Notes under the pieces: generated by a model | Seen by the model: the letters and a program-made list of their open reading frames with translations, nothing else | What the model was told of the DNA's origin: nothing | Databases searched by the model: none | Shown: positions 1-12,610 of the stretch, piece after piece | How the letters are laid out: each line of letters opens with the position of its first letter | Position numbering within the stretch: the stretch's first letter is position 1 | Origin: Isoetes taiwanensis | Lineage: Eukaryota > Streptophyta > Lycopodiopsida > Isoetales > Isoetaceae | Direction: 5' to 3' | Assembly: GCA_021234155.1 (NCBI GenBank) | Contig: JAJEKV010000102.1 | Location: 1,236,456-1,300,455 of the forward strand | DNA: 64,000 nucleotides | Translations under genes and position numbers: made by a program

Positions 1-463
1 GGCCCTCTTTAGCGGGGCTTATTGCGTGCTAACGCGCGTCAGTTGCCTCCTACCGCGTACCAGTTGCCACCTATCGCGCACTTGCGTGGATCTTCACGCC
101 ACACCGTTTCCCACTTTAGGGCCACATCCCATTAATATCGGCGGACCTAGGTGCCGTATACGAGGCCTAGGTCGCCAGCTACCGATACGTATGGTACCGG
201 CTATCGAGGTACCGCCAACGGTAATGGTTGCCTTTTTGGCCCTCTTCGTCCAAAAATCGAGGCGATTTTCTCCACTCCAACTCCAATTCTTGAGCCAAAT
301 TGGCCCGAACATTCTCTGCCATGTCCGGATGAAAATTAATTCGGCTGTAAAAGCCAGATTTTTCGAAATCCTGACCCATCATTGCAGTTAAGCCTTTAAA
401 TGGAGAGATCGAGCAGGCGGTAGTCCATTCCGCTCAAGCATCCGGGTTTCTCAAGCGTCGAAG
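1..463. other. Upstream flank, no identifiable gene
   Basis: No conserved domain or convincing coding frame is visible; the short open frames on both strands overlap each other. The last part may be the 5' untranslated exon of the candidate gene that follows, because an AAG|GTAGG donor-like site ends at 463 and a good acceptor follows 78 bases later. Confidence 0.3.
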
Positions 464-553
464 GTAGGCTAAGTTCTGAGCGTCTGATATGTTTTTGTTT
501 CGAATCTTCCATTGATCTTGTGTTTTTTCGTTGTGTTACAGGGTTTAGGCGCC

Positions 554-898
554 ATGGATCATGCCAGAAGAACCAGTTATCCCGGGTCCGGCGGGAGGTG
601 GGACGTGGTGAGGGGTGGCGGGTATGATCCGTCGAAGAGGGCTCGCCCTGCTCCGAGTGCTCCATCCTCCCTTGTTAGCTCCTCCTCGAGCTCAACGACT
701 CCTAATTCGTTCAAAATTAGGAACTGTTTGGTGACCCCGGCAGAGATCACAACGGCCGTGGGTTCTTCTGTAAGCATCGAGGTCTCGCCCGAAATCGTCT
801 CTCAAGTTGAGCGGGCTCATTCCGAGAATGATCTGATCCACTGCCAGATCGTAATCACAGAAGGCGACCATGTGCTCTTCCAGAGCCCCGTAGGTTAA
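554..898 (+). CDS. Candidate small host protein, Ser-rich N-terminus, function unknown
   Basis: An ATG in good plant context (GCCATGG) opens a 114-codon frame ending at a stop at 896-898. A pyrimidine-rich tract ending in TTACAG|G lies 12 bases before the ATG, and a donor-like AAG|GTAGG lies at 463/464, so a 78-base intron in the 5' leader is plausible. The protein starts with a basic, Gly/Pro-rich segment, then a run of six serines, then a compact half rich in Val, Ile and Glu. I recognise no domain. A further donor-like site (GTAGGTTAA) overlaps the last codons, so this may be only the first coding exon. Whether it is expressed cannot be told from sequence. Confidence 0.35.
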   Translation: MDHARRTSYPGSGGRWDVVRGGGYDPSKRARPAPSAPSSLVSSSSSSTTPNSFKIRNCLVTPAEITTAVGSSVSIEVSPEIVSQVERAHSENDLIHCQIVITEGDHVLFQSPVG

Positions 899-1379
899 TG
901 ACCTCTCACCCTCTTTGTACAGAAAGGCCACTCTGGACGATCCTCCCCTCCTCTTCCTTCTTGGTTTAGCTTGTGAAACGGCCCTTCGGGCTTATTTTGT
1001 GCAGTCTGAGGGCTCAATTTTGTCTGATCATTATTTTTGTCTAATGGAATGATCTTCTTATTACTGTCACTGTTGCTTATGTTCATTGCTGTTCATTGCT
1101 TATGTTCATTGCTGCTGTTATTTATTTATGATAATGATCGTGTCGGGTCCATGCCCCATACTGCTAATGAATTGGGAAATCAGTTGCAAACAGCAGAATG
1201 TGCAACAGTCATTTCACTATTTTAATCATAAATCTTGTACAACAAGTTCACTATTTTGTTCATATATTATGTACAATAAGTTGTCGAGATACTTAATTGT
1301 CTTGGGTTTCATCAGAGTCTTCGGATACCTGTGCACATTGTCTGTTAATAGCAGTGCCAAATAAAAGGTGAACTGAAAA
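899..1379. other. Spacer with a short GTTCATTGCT repeat
   Basis: No gene is seen. The motif GTTCATTGCT occurs three times between about 1080 and 1112, in AT-rich DNA that lies at the 3' side of the minus-strand transposase. Confidence 0.3.
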
Positions 1380-3820
1380 TTAAGATTGCAAGGTGACCAA
1401 ACATACCTGACTATCAGCGTGTGTAGCTATAAATGAGGTCCCCTCCCCAAACCTTGGAGTTGGCTGGGTTACTCGAGCCATGTCAGCCCTCCATATCCTT
1501 GCAAACCCAACATCCATCTCCTTTGCACGGCTTACAATTGCAGGGTCCACCCCAATTTCCACCATCTCCCTGATAATCCTTGCCTTGTCTATTGCAGCAA
1601 CCTGGTCATGTTCGGGCCCTGAATTGGCGGCAGCGTAGTTCACCCATCCCTGGGTGTCCAGTCTCATTGAGTTGCCGTGACCAATGTCAGCATGTTGCTG
1701 TGGAGCTGGCAAGTCCCACCTCTTCAATGGTGAATTGAGTGTGCTGATTGGGTTTGCTACAGGCCTAACTAGAGGTATGCAACCCTCTATACTTACATTA
1801 TGCTCATGACCAAAGATCACCCGAAAGATATGTGTGTCATCTAAACTGCACATGACTTGCTCTTCATCAGCATCATCCAATGGTTGTGAGTTCAGGTCTA
1901 CACAGGGACTAGCAGGAACAACAGGTTCAAGAGCTTGGTCAATTCCTGGGGACGTCTGATTTACAGCAATGGGTGCCCCAAGTGGACTTAACCCTTGTCT
2001 CACCCTAAGTCTGTTCCTCACCTGTAATCTTCTTGTCTTAACCTCCTCGCTCAACACCCTTTGAAAACCAAATATGGATGCCACTCTAGACATCCCCCTT
2101 GGGTACATAAACTCCCTAAGCCTTGCAGCACTTGCAGCTTCCCTTGCATCAGCTAACTTCCTCTTCTCTCTCTCCTCCCTATTAGCCTGTGCCCTCTTGG
2201 CAGCCTCCTCCCTTTCAGCCTTCCTCCTTGCAGTCTCAACCTTCCTTGCTGCCAGCTGCTCCAATTTCAATTTCTCGGCCTCTGCCCTTCTAGCCTGTTC
2301 TGCTCTCAATGCCTCACAGAAACCATCACTTGATATGTGAACTCTCCCTCCTAGATCTGGGGCAAAGCCTCTCTTCCTTGCCCTTATGGTCTGTGATGGC
2401 ATGCCACATGTTTGAGACCCTCCAACATCATTGACATGCACCTGACTCACTACAGCAGCACCTTCAATGGGTAATTCATGGGTATGTTCCACATGCTCAG
2501 ATTGTGGCACTTGCTCACCAGCTGGATTGTGTGGCGTTTGGTCATTTTGCACATCAATTGGGAGTTGTCCAGGTAAGGCCTCCCATAGCTGGTGCACTTC
2601 TGCCATGTCAAAGGCCTCCACTTGTGCCATATCTGGATGATAATCTTCTCCAGCCTGCTCCTGGCCTGCTGTAATGTCTTCAACATGCACCCTCCCAAAC
2701 CTGGTACATTCTTGGCCTGGCTTAACCTTCTCCTGGTCAAAGGGCCAGATACCAGTGGCCCTAAAACCTGCCTTGATGTTTTGGGGTGTGAGGCCGCATG
2801 CAATTGATTGTGAAATCAATTCTGCTATCTCCTCCTTCTTTGGTTCAACCCTCCCTTTGCTAACCATGTAGGCAGCTCTATGCCTCTTGAATGCTGCCTT
2901 AAAAGGGGCAAAGCATGCCACATCTAGAGGTTGAAGTCTATGAGATGTGTGTGGAGGCAATAAGGCAAAGTGGATGCCCTTCTCTTTTGCCTCCAATATG
3001 ACTTCCAGCTCTACATGACTGCCATGACCATCCAATATGATAAGGTGCGGCTGGTCTGGGGACACACCACCTGGAACTCTTGCTGCAAAATGTGACAGCC
3101 ATGACTTAAATAGTTCTGATGTCGTCCAACCCGAAGATTGGACAGCCTGAATGGCACCTTCTTCACATCTTGCAATGTGATCCTGCCTCATGCGATTACC
3201 TTTAAAATATACATGTTGGGGATCCCATGCCCCTCAAAGATTAACACAAACCAAAATTGTAACCCATTCCCTATTGTTCATGACTACCTCACTCACCCTA
3301 TTCCCCCCCTTTCTAGCTATGATTTTCAGCCCCTTCACTTTCCCTGCCTGAATTCCAGTCTCACAAGATTCCATATCCTTGAGGCCGGAAGGCAAATTCA
3401 AAGATAAATCTGCTTAAGCTCGCATAGAAGTTGTCGAGGTTCTCCCCGTGTCATGGCACGGGCCCCGCCACATCTAGGGTTTCGGACTCCTTAGAGCAAC
3501 TTCGGGTGTCTTTGCTTAAAGAGCTTCCACCACTTAGTGCCCGGTACTCCGTGATTCACCACATGACCCCCCGCTTTTAGCCATCTCTCGCCGCCTTCTC
3601 CTTGATGACCAGATAGTGTAACCCCCATCCCTTGCTCTGCCCTGCTAAGGGCCCAATTGACGAGCTCCTCCTCTTGGAGGGTTGTCAATATTTGTGGATG
3701 ATTTGTTTGCTTGTGGCTTGTTCGACCATATAGCCAATCCCCGATTGTGGACTCGCGGTATACCGACCTCCTAGATGCCTCTCTAATCGAAATGCCAAAT
3801 TAAACACCTCTTCGAGGATG
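1380..3820 (-). pseudogene. Pogo-like (Tc1/mariner, CENP-B type) transposase, broken
   Basis: Reading from high to low coordinates: a psq-type helix-turn-helix (about 3800-3700, with IREASRR and STIGDWLYGRT); a CENP-B-type HTH (3688-3491, with LQEEELVNWA and PGTKWWKLFKQRHPKL); then the DDE_1 catalytic domain. Its second Asp is in ILDGHGSHV and the third in LQPLDVACF. After the domain comes a long Lys/Glu/Ala-rich segment, probably a coiled coil (about 2320-2080), and a C-terminal tail to 1380. The longest open piece is 3191-1380. It is not functional: there is a frameshift after 3491, a TGA at 3234-3236 inside the catalytic domain, and the usual DETG of the first catalytic Asp reads CETG (3354-3365). 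Terminal inverted repeats were not found. The family identification is firm; the exact ends are not. Confidence 0.85.
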
Positions 3821-6300
3821 TCGAAAGCATTTGCTCTTCTCGTCCATTGACCTCTCATACTCGGGCCTCCTTGGCATTGACCGGTAGCAAAGACCGACTT
3901 GTGGTGCCCTCCTCTTTGTCCCGGGCGCAGACCCTCTTGGATGATACCGGTCTCCTGGTACCCCTTTCAGCATCGGATTCTCTTCGTGCCCTCGTCGAAA
4001 CCATGGCTACCTTTGTGCTCTTCACAGCCTCCTCTCGATAACATATGAACTATGAAAGGAGGGCAAGATTTTATGGCCATGGAAGCCATAGCGGGTGTCG
4101 GAGAATTGAATTTCGAAGAATGCAATCGAGTGCAAGCTTTAGGCGCCAAATCGTTTTAAACCCGCATTGAATTCGTTTCAAATCGGCATGCTCGGAGTTT
4201 TTTCTTCAACACGGACATGGTCATCCAGTGCACGAGTATGGTCACCCAGGGCACGGTGCCTGGGACATTCGCTCACGACAGAGGCCACTGCACGCATGGT
4301 TGATGGACCCTGGTGTCTCGGTTGACGGAACCCCAGATAATGACACCTGGCCACAAAACGACGGTACATAGACGCAGATACCCATGGCAGCATGACGATA
4401 ACCCGCGAAGGGACGGGGGGGTTTCCGTCGCTCCGAGGTGGGGTCACGGCAGAAGGCGACCATACCCTAGAACGTGAGATTTCCTTCAAATTTTAAATGC
4501 TTCAAAATTCACAAAATACCCTTAGACCCTACATGTGAGAGAACTATGATCTTTTCTCTTGTATCCTTCACCGCTTTTAATCCTTTTTCTTTATTTTATT
4601 TCACTAAAATAAGTTGCTATTGTAAATTAGATCGAATTATTGCTTTTGACAAGAGGATCATTGCAAATCGCTACAGGCAATCGATGCCTGAGAGCAAATC
4701 GATGGACCAGAAATTAATTTGGTTTCTTGCCTTCCTTTAAGGTACTGAAAATAGAAATAAGCGTCTTTGCTAAAGAGGCACCATGAATGTCTATTACAGA
4801 AGGGTATTCTATGAAATACGAAAAACTGGTGGGCATTAGGTGAAACTTAAAACTGTATAGAGGGATGTACAGAGGGATATACGTTGACCAAGGCATCTCA
4901 ATAATTTATTTAAACTCAGAGGTATGTCTTGAAATTCGTCAAAACATAAGGGTATTTTGTAGTTTTTTCGTTTATGGTAATAGCTAATATTCCATATGGG
5001 CTAAAATGGAGAGGGAAAACCTCTTCTGTTCATCGTGATCCTCATTCCCTGTCTCTGTGTTCGCTTTTGAGCAGCTATGCCAAATCGTGGGCCTGTAGCT
5101 CTTCACCAGCAAGTCATCTAGAAATCGTCCACCTGATAATCCAACTGAGAATCGGATCAGGCATAGAATCGTCCACCTGATATTTCTTCAGGGGCATTTG
5201 GAGTTTTAGGAAGAAAAAGACTCAGCAATTTTTTTGCAGTCTGTGGTTTATATCTTGCCAAAAGCCATGTGTATCTTCTCTGAGGCTCGGATTGAACTAA
5301 TATATTCCTCTTTAATAAATATTTTAGCATTCCCTTTTGCTTCTTCGTCCGCCTAAACTCAAGACCCATTTGACAGAACAAAGCTCAGTGATGGCAACTC
5401 AATATTCCGATGCTGCAATGATCCTTTCAATAGGAAAGTCTAAAAATTGCATGGAAGATTGCTTGCAAGGTAACCTTACAATCCAACAAAGAAAAAGGAC
5501 CGGACCATCACCCATTAGGTAAGAAAACGAAGCAAAAGTATGGACACTTCCGGTGTTGGGATGCTAGATTTCAATCCTAGTTATAAACTGGCAGAGTAGG
5601 CTAAGGAAACATCCCGATAAATTTCAAGTCCAGAGGTCATATATATGGGAAAGAATCTACAACAGGACGTTATTATAGAATGAGTTTCGGTTAAGATTAC
5701 ATTCGCACTGCAACCATTGGCACAACAACTACGAGTAAGCCCATGGTGCAATCCCAACGAGAATTAAATACAAGATCAAATGGTCTACAAACAAAAATAT
5801 ACCTCTTCCTCCAAGGAGCTTCATCTACAACAAAATCGCTGCTTAATCCTCTATTCATGCATAGCTTAGTTTTTTTTGTTAAAATCTGAAATTAACTTAT
5901 TCTAGCGGGGAGCTGAACCCAGAGAATTAACCAGCTTCACTTAAACCAGCTAAAAAAAGCTGGATAAGCAAAAGCGATAACTTATACCAATCAAATCTGA
6001 CAAAAATCGGTAGCTCTGGCCAGGAAACATCTGACATTAGTATCCAAAATCAAGCTTATGAACAAATGGGGGAAATGGATGAGATTGTTCTCCATTAGGC
6101 ACATTATAATGTACTCTTCCAGCATCTATAGCTTGACACTTCTTAGCACCTTCGATTTTAGATACCAAATATGGATTTAAAGAGGAAGCTAAATTCTATA
6201 GCTAAGGTGAAAATCTGCAGAATGTTGACACGTGGGAGCTGCATAATTTTCATACTCTCCACTATGGGTCAACAATCTTTTTGAATAACAAATTTGACAA
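3821..6300. other. No supported gene; probable 5' flank of the transposase, then AT-rich DNA
   Basis: 3821-4480 is GC-richer and may be the leader of the minus-strand pogo-like element, but no inverted terminus could be paired. From 4480 the DNA is AT-rich, with only short overlapping frames. An ATG at about 5076 starts a short frame that soon stops. Nothing here supports a named gene. Confidence 0.3.
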
Positions 6301-7673
6301 TCACAAAATAAGGAATATCATTTTTGTATGAATATCATGCTTAGGAGGCTCCAGCCTACATGCTTTTTGATCTGCGTATACATTGTTAAACAATCCTTCA
6401 AGTAGCGGCCCTAGAAATGATGACTTGTCGCTGACAGGATCCTTGTTGTTTTCTAGCTTCCATGTAGCTGGATCACTCAAAGCTCTCTTCTCAACCTTCC
6501 GCGGCACCGCATTCACGCCTCTCTTCTTATTGATTGAGAGTTGCATCAACGAAACTGTTGAAGGGTACAATATCTCCGTGGCTGATAGGATCGGCAGCTA
6601 CCGGGTATTTACTTGAGATAAACAACGGATTATTAGAAAATTTTAATCCAGTTAAAGTCCAAAGTTTAAACATTTGGCAAATTTAAACATTTGGTTAGGA
6701 CCTATACACGAAATCGCTTGTTATTATGATCATAAAAAAATTAGGAGAAAGAGCTGATATATGTTACCGACTTGGTGACACTTGAAATGAATTTGTAGAG
6801 CTTTTCATATTAGAGGCACCCAATACTTTGCACACACCTTCATGTCTTTTACGGCCCGAAATGCGCTTAGTGATATGGGCCTCCTCTCAATGGAGTAATG
6901 CAATTTAATATTATGAAGCAGAAGGAACTAGAAAGTAACATCTTTATGCTACCATGATGTGATATGAATAGTCCACAAGAATTCAAGTTTGACTACAACC
7001 GCAAACTTTGCATACATGTGTGTCATTGTACCTGCCAAAGCATGAGCATGTGAGCATATGCTCATCGTGAACTCAAGAGTCATGAAGCTAGATTAGCAAG
7101 TGCAATAACATCAACCAAATTTTATTCAAAACAATATCCTAAATTTTAAAAGCCTTCCATATAGCAGGTCCTAGCCTAGATAACACATGGGTCTATCTTT
7201 TATTTTCCGTTGTCCCAGAGAAAAAATTATAAACTTCTCTTCACATGCTAATATCATGCAACTTGTAAAGCGTAATAAACATATAAATCATATACAACCC
7301 AAAGAATTAAAAATCTGATGAACAGTTAGTTGTTGTTTGATGCATGTGCAACCGCTTTAACGCTTTTCGGATAAGTGTAGCAAACAAAAGTTAAGCTTCC
7401 CCAAATAGAAGGAGAAATCCCAACACCATTAGAATTAAATGTAACTCCACCCAACGTTTTCATTAATAGTAAGAAAACTGGGACAAAAACATGATTTCCT
7501 AAGAATATGTAAGAGAAGAAGGATTGAATACTTACTTTAAAGTTGGCTTCACCGTCACATGAGTCTCCGCCCCAAAGATTCATGTTCCAGAGCATGGTAA
7601 AGGTTGCAATGAAAAATCCAACCACTCTCATAGCTTTGATGGTGATGGTTGAAAAAGTCGTAGGAGCCGCCAT
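6301..7673 (-). CDS. Candidate two-exon host gene, small membrane protein, unidentified
   Basis: The start is an ATG at 7673-7671 in strong context (AAGGAATGGCGGC). Exon 1 (7673-7536) encodes exactly 46 residues and ends at a consensus donor AAA|GTAAGT in phase 0. It has a hydrophobic stretch (about residues 17-30, VVGFFIATFTMLW) followed by NLWGGDSCDGE. A matching phase-0 acceptor (GGTAG|CTGCC) at 6598/6597 opens a frame of 98 codons to a stop at 6301, containing a Lys/Arg-rich part and a C-terminal half that looks codon-biased. The join is only one possibility: other acceptors exist, and a small intermediate exon near 6880 cannot be excluded. I do not recognise the family. Confidence 0.35.
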
Positions 7674-9994
7674 TCCTTCCTTCGTTGGAGCTCGCTTTGA
7701 AAGGATTGAGCTTTTGGGCTTCACAAAATGAAGATCCACATAGTACTCAAGTCATGCTCGCATCATTCTTGGACTATGAAGCCTCGCCAAAGATCCATAA
7801 ATAGAGCAAGACTCAAAGACAAAGTGCGATAAGAATTAGCACAAATCAATAGAATAATATGGTAAATAATGTCAACTTCAATTTTCATAACCACCTGAGC
7901 TATTGCTTGGTCAATCCGAGTCCTGCAATTTTGATGCCAGAATTACAGCAGAAGAAACAAATCCTTATAATTAAAGCAAATAGATTGTGCAAGCATTGCA
8001 CAATGACTCCAGTCTCTGTTACCCTCTTTGAGGGTATATAGCATTGAATATGGACAAGTAGTAAAATCAATATATCAAGGCAGGCCCAAGAAGTAATCTG
8101 GAGATATTGCCATTGCCGGAAAAGAACTGTTAGAAATCGGACTGCATGTAGTATTCCTCCATTTTGGCTTGTTTTGGAGTCTTCAAGCACGATGATGGAA
8201 TGGTTTTTGTATTGTCCTCTCCGCCTATCGGGCTTTTTGTTCGTGTCCTAGAATAAAACAGACACAAATACCGCTCCAAATGCTTTCAGATTCTTGCCAA
8301 GAATAGTACGTGCTTCGCATCAAACCAGGAACTCGGACACCAGCATTCGCCAGATAGCCACCCACAAAAAGGACGGGCGAAGATGGCGCCATGCCTAGGA
8401 TCCTTCCATAATGCTGCTATGCCATAGCTGCTCGGGCTTCAAACTAGTGTTGTGGCTAATGAACATATTTGTGTGTAGCTACATGCTCTATGTTTTAGAG
8501 CTTTCATCCATCTAAATTAACTACATACCCTGCAATATGATTAAACCCATCCCAACCAACTATAAACCCTACAATATGGATCAAGCTTAAAAACTAAAAA
8601 TCTTCCAACAAAAAAACTCTAATGGGACATGCAAATACCTCTACTGAGTGGAGCAATCTTTAACGCCTCTGAAGGGATCAAGCGGACACAGACATTAAAT
8701 TTTCTTTTGGATTAGATGCACCATTTTGGTATGCATCTAGCCATTTTTTGCATTCAATCCTGATTTAGGTCCAGGTTTTTGTATGGATTTTCATATGAAT
8801 CAAACAAGCAGGGTTAGAAACAGAGACAACTCCTTGCTATGTTACACCATGAAAAGTCCTTTTGTAGACATAGTTCATTTGAAGTCAAAGAATGATGGAA
8901 ACACGATGAGGAAATTCAGATCTTCACAAAAATATTGGTGCAGCCATGGCTTCACTTACAGTTCCCAATGTATCATATTGAGGTAAAAATATCGGTTCAC
9001 TATAGTCATGGCTTCACTTAACAGCTTATGACATCATTTTTACACTGTCTTCTCATCTTACATTGACATGAATTGTGTTTTGACATCCATCTCTCCATGT
9101 TGACATCTACATGTCGACATGCTATAAAACATCGCCTAAGATGGATAAATGAGAGTGCGGACCAAGGTAAAACCTTGCATTGAATGACACTGAATGATTC
9201 GAGCAATAATGACACTGAATTTGAGGAAAAATTTTGTAAAACCATAGCTTTGCAATGTTTGCCTTTATAACTTCGAGGCAAAAATTAAGTTTGTTTATGA
9301 GATTTTATATATTTATCTAAAGAACAAATTTGGCTCAACAAATTACATGGAGATCGCATTTGGCTCAACGAATTACATGGAGATCGCGGTTGATCGCTGT
9401 TAAACAATCATTCGTGCCTTCCATTTCAAAACTTCGCAAGACATCATCTTTTGCAGAGTGTCTGTAAAAAGTAATGAAACTGAAATTGCCATATACAACG
9501 ACAATTGTTAGAAATCTTAGCGCAAAATGCACACAAGGAAATCTCACACAACAATTTCAAGCATTTTCTTTGCTCTAACTTAATTTAGAGCCCAAACCGG
9601 TTTTATCAAAAGATGAAAAAGACTTCTTAAATGTAAACGACTCAGCTTTGAAGTTGAAGAAGCGGCCATCAAATTTGCTCTACGAAATGAACATCATTGC
9701 TAAGTTTTAACTCAATGTTTATGCATCTTCAAAAATGGAAAACATGGCATAATCAATTCGCCAAACTCCAGATTGCTCCAAGACTTTCCTCATCTTAAAA
9801 TTTTTTATAAACCTACAAATAATAGCTCTGCAGCTCCGTATCTAAAGATTCAAACCCATTCTAAGCAGGTCCAGTTCACCAAATTTACAGGCTACATAAT
9901 ACCTACCATTCTATTGCTACTATAGTTCTTCAGACATTACATCAAGGACTGCAGAGAGCCCCTAAGCTTTAGAATCTCAATTCTTCACATAGTT
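7674..9994. other. AT-rich intergenic DNA, flank of the 30-kb nested insertion
   Basis: No gene is supported. The part next to 7673 may carry the promoter and leader of the candidate gene on the minus strand. The only structure noted is a small tandem duplication at 9329-9388. The last five bases (9990-9994, TAGTT) are the left target-site duplication of Copia-A. Confidence 0.4.
9329..9388. repeat. 30-bp tandem duplication, two copies
   Basis: Units 9329-9358 and 9359-9388 differ at two positions. Each begins TTTGGCTCAAC and ends ATGGAGATCGC. Confidence 0.85.
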
Positions 9995-10753
9995 TGATGA
10001 GAATTCAGCTTTATAATGAACATCCATGAGAAGCAGTGGCAGTGGATGTCTTTAGGGAGCAAATCAGCAGACTTAATAATTGCAAATGATGAAGGATTAT
10101 CAGCATATAAGTCATGTCATGTGGGAACTCTTGCTAGCCAGCTAACAAGTAAAATGAGTTAAGATTTATGGTTGAAGATCAGCTTATAAATTGTTGACCA
10201 AGTGGTTGGGAACTTAACCCAGCTAGTAAGACTGCAAAAACAACTTATGAGAAGCAGTGGCAGTAGGATTGTGTAGGTTCTCAATAATCTAACTAGGTGC
10301 AGGGGATTTTGCTACAATGAAGAACATGTTGAGAACTTGAAGTGTTTATTTGTTAACCATTAAACCTTTGGGAAGTCATTGAACAATTGTGGCAACCTTT
10401 GGGTTAAAAGAAAAATTAATTTAATGGTTATGGCGGCAATGGTCTCAAGGGCTCGTGTTCTTAACTTGTCATGTGGGATATTTCAGAGGGAAGCTTTGAA
10501 CCGGATTAGAAAGTTAATCCAATCCCATAATCGCCGGAATGGGGAAAGCTAGAAGATATAGAAGAGATCGAAGTCAATACAGTTAGAGAGGTTGAATGAA
10601 GTTGGTAGAAGTGGATTGAAGCTGCTTATTTCCGGAGTCAACCCTGCTACAGTGTTTGGGTCAATACCTGATGAATAGTGCTTGGGGCATTTTACTTTCA
10701 ATGGTTGAATGACAATTAAATGGTAAAATAGATTGAATATATCAAGGAACTTG
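9995..10753 (+). repeat. 5' LTR of Copia-A, 3' end deleted
   Basis: It matches the 3' LTR (18863-19240 plus 39488-39854) closely with scattered substitutions, and carries about 20 extra bases near 10302-10323. The last 166 bases present in the 3' LTR (39855-40020) are missing here, because the deletion that removed gag starts inside the LTR at about 10753. Confidence 0.9.
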
Positions 10754-11176
10754 CACAAACAAGGTCACATAGATTATTGTGACAACAAAAATAATCATAT
10801 TTGTGAAGGATGTGCCCTTGGAAAGTTGCACAGGTTGCCATTTCCCAAAAGACAAACCAAAACACAGCAAATTTTGGAGCTAGTGCATTCTGACTTGTGT
10901 GGCCTATTAAATGTGCAAGGTAGAGGTAATAAAAGATATTTCATAACATTTACTGATGATTACAGCAGAAAATGCAAAACATATTGCTTGGGAAAGAAAT
11001 CACAAGCTTTAAATAATATGTGGCAGAAATGGAAAGGGAAACAGGCCACAAGTTAAAATGTATTAGATCAGACCATGGGGGGAAGTACTTATCTGCAAAA
11101 TTTAAAATATTCTGCATCACACATGGCATTAAAAGACAATTAACATGCAGATATACTCCTCAACAAAATGGGGTGT
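10754..11176 (+). pseudogene. pol: Copia-A integrase, N-terminal part
   Basis: Begins in the pre-integrase zinc-binding region (HKQGHIDYC, then CEGCALGK) and runs into the catalytic core with the first Asp in HSDLCG and the FITFTDDYSRK motif, then SDHGGKYLSAKF. A one-base frame change separates the two open pieces near 11030. The reading stops at NGV, where LINE-A is inserted; it resumes at 16658 with LERKNRT, which supplies the Glu of the DDE triad. It would have inserted element cDNA into host DNA in the nucleus. Confidence 0.9.
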
Positions 11177-12061
11177 CGATCTGCACAGAGGTTCAACTGA
11201 CAAGGATACCAGACAAGTTAATTATGAGGCGCTCAGATGGGCGCCATGGTGATGGCGGCAGTGGTGGCTTGGTGAATCCTTCATAACTTCTGCATCCGGA
11301 CTCCGTTTTTAGCGATTTTTGGTTCATTGGAAAGCTCTTTCAGTGTTCCTTCTTTTTGCACATATTTTTCTTTGGTTCTTGCTGTGTTTGGTGGCCGGTT
11401 TTGATACCCCTGTTGCGGCCTCCTGCTGTAAACCCTTGAATATGGTGATGGCGGGGAATTCCACTTTTGATTCTTGGGGGCTGGAGAAGGCTGGGCCAGG
11501 ATTCGTGTCGAGAGATGTTGCCGAGGAAAAGAAAGGAGGCAAGGACATATCCAAGAGCTGCATCAGCTTGGCTATTGGATCTTCAAGAGCCAATTCTTAG
11601 CCGTGATGTGGCCAAGAGGGCATCCGGTGGATTCCCGTGAGTTGGCTTCCACGAAATTCGGAGAGGATGGAGAATAGAGAGGTGGTGCCCAGCTCAATGC
11701 CACCTTTGGAGTCCGTAACTTTGCCATCTTTGGTTGGTGAGAATGGTGGTTTGTCGCCGTAAGACCCCTTTCGGGTAGGTTCCCCAAAGGTGATGCCTCA
11801 ACCACCACGAGCCCCAACTCCTCATGCATGGAAAGGTAATGACACTGCTTGTTGCCCTTTCTAGGCCTAGGTTTTCTGATTGGATTAGGCAACCTTTGCA
11901 AAGCGAAAGTGCAGAGAAAAAGTTCTAGGGTGACAGAGGCCTCGCTTATCTTAGAGCGTAATAACAAGAAGGATTTGCGGCAAGTTTTTAAATCATTACC
12001 TCCTCGTTGTAGAAATTAACCACCGAAGCATGTGCGATATCTGAGAAATTTGGTTACATCT

Positions 12062-12610
12062 TGATGTTAGGCCATTTCACCGGGCCTTTTGGATATCACA
12101 GAGGCTTGGGCAATCGGCTACTGGGCTCGGTTTAAGAGGCCGGGATTGCCTCCATATGTGACCACAAGTCTCCGGGTAATAATTTCTTTCTTATTATGGT
12201 TGATTCCCGAGGCCACGGTGGAGCGATTGGTTTCACATGGAGTGGCACGTATGGGAGGGGCCTATGTTTTGTTCCAAAGATTATACTCGGGTTTCTCTTC
12301 TGCTAGGCCTGCTGCAGTTAGAGTGCCATGCTGGCTTCAAATCCGGGATCTGCCTCCAGAGATGATGGTGCCTGAGTTTCTAATAGCCATGGCCAAAGGC
12401 TTGAGAACTCACATAGCGCACTCGATTGTGGGTGCCCGCAGATATGTGTAGGTATTCTAAAGGATGAAGTGTTACCTCAGAGTCTTGTGGTTAAGAGTGG
12501 TGATTATTATTCTTACTTCCAGTTGGACTTGCTCAATGGGGGAGAGCTTTTGGCAATGTTTCCATCGCTTAAGCAGTTTCACCAAAGATAATCCGCGATT
12601 CAAAGACCCA
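12062..12610 (+). pseudogene. LINE-A ORF1 remnant (DUF4283-like nucleic-acid-binding protein)
   Basis: The open piece at 12089-12451 contains GGAYVLFQRLY and CWLQIRDLPPE, which align with LINE-B ORF1 (GGSCVIFQHY, CWFQIHGLPPD). After a frameshift near 12450 the similarity continues with LPQSLVVKSG and LDLLNGGELL. Plant L1 ORF1 proteins of this kind bind element RNA. The N-terminal half could not be followed. Confidence 0.75.

Noticed and set aside
2074-2340. Hydrophobic open frame antisense to the transposase
   Set aside because: It is the reverse complement of the Lys/Glu/Ala coiled-coil codons, which read as Leu/Ala/Ser.
4178-4489. Overlapping minus-strand frames of 73-103 codons upstream of the transposase
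   Set aside because: Several frames overlap, none has a domain, and the sequence behaves as GC-rich non-coding DNA.
7326-7535. Read-through extension of the first exon at 7673-7536
   Set aside because: A consensus donor AAA|GTAAGT interrupts it and the downstream residues look like translated intron.
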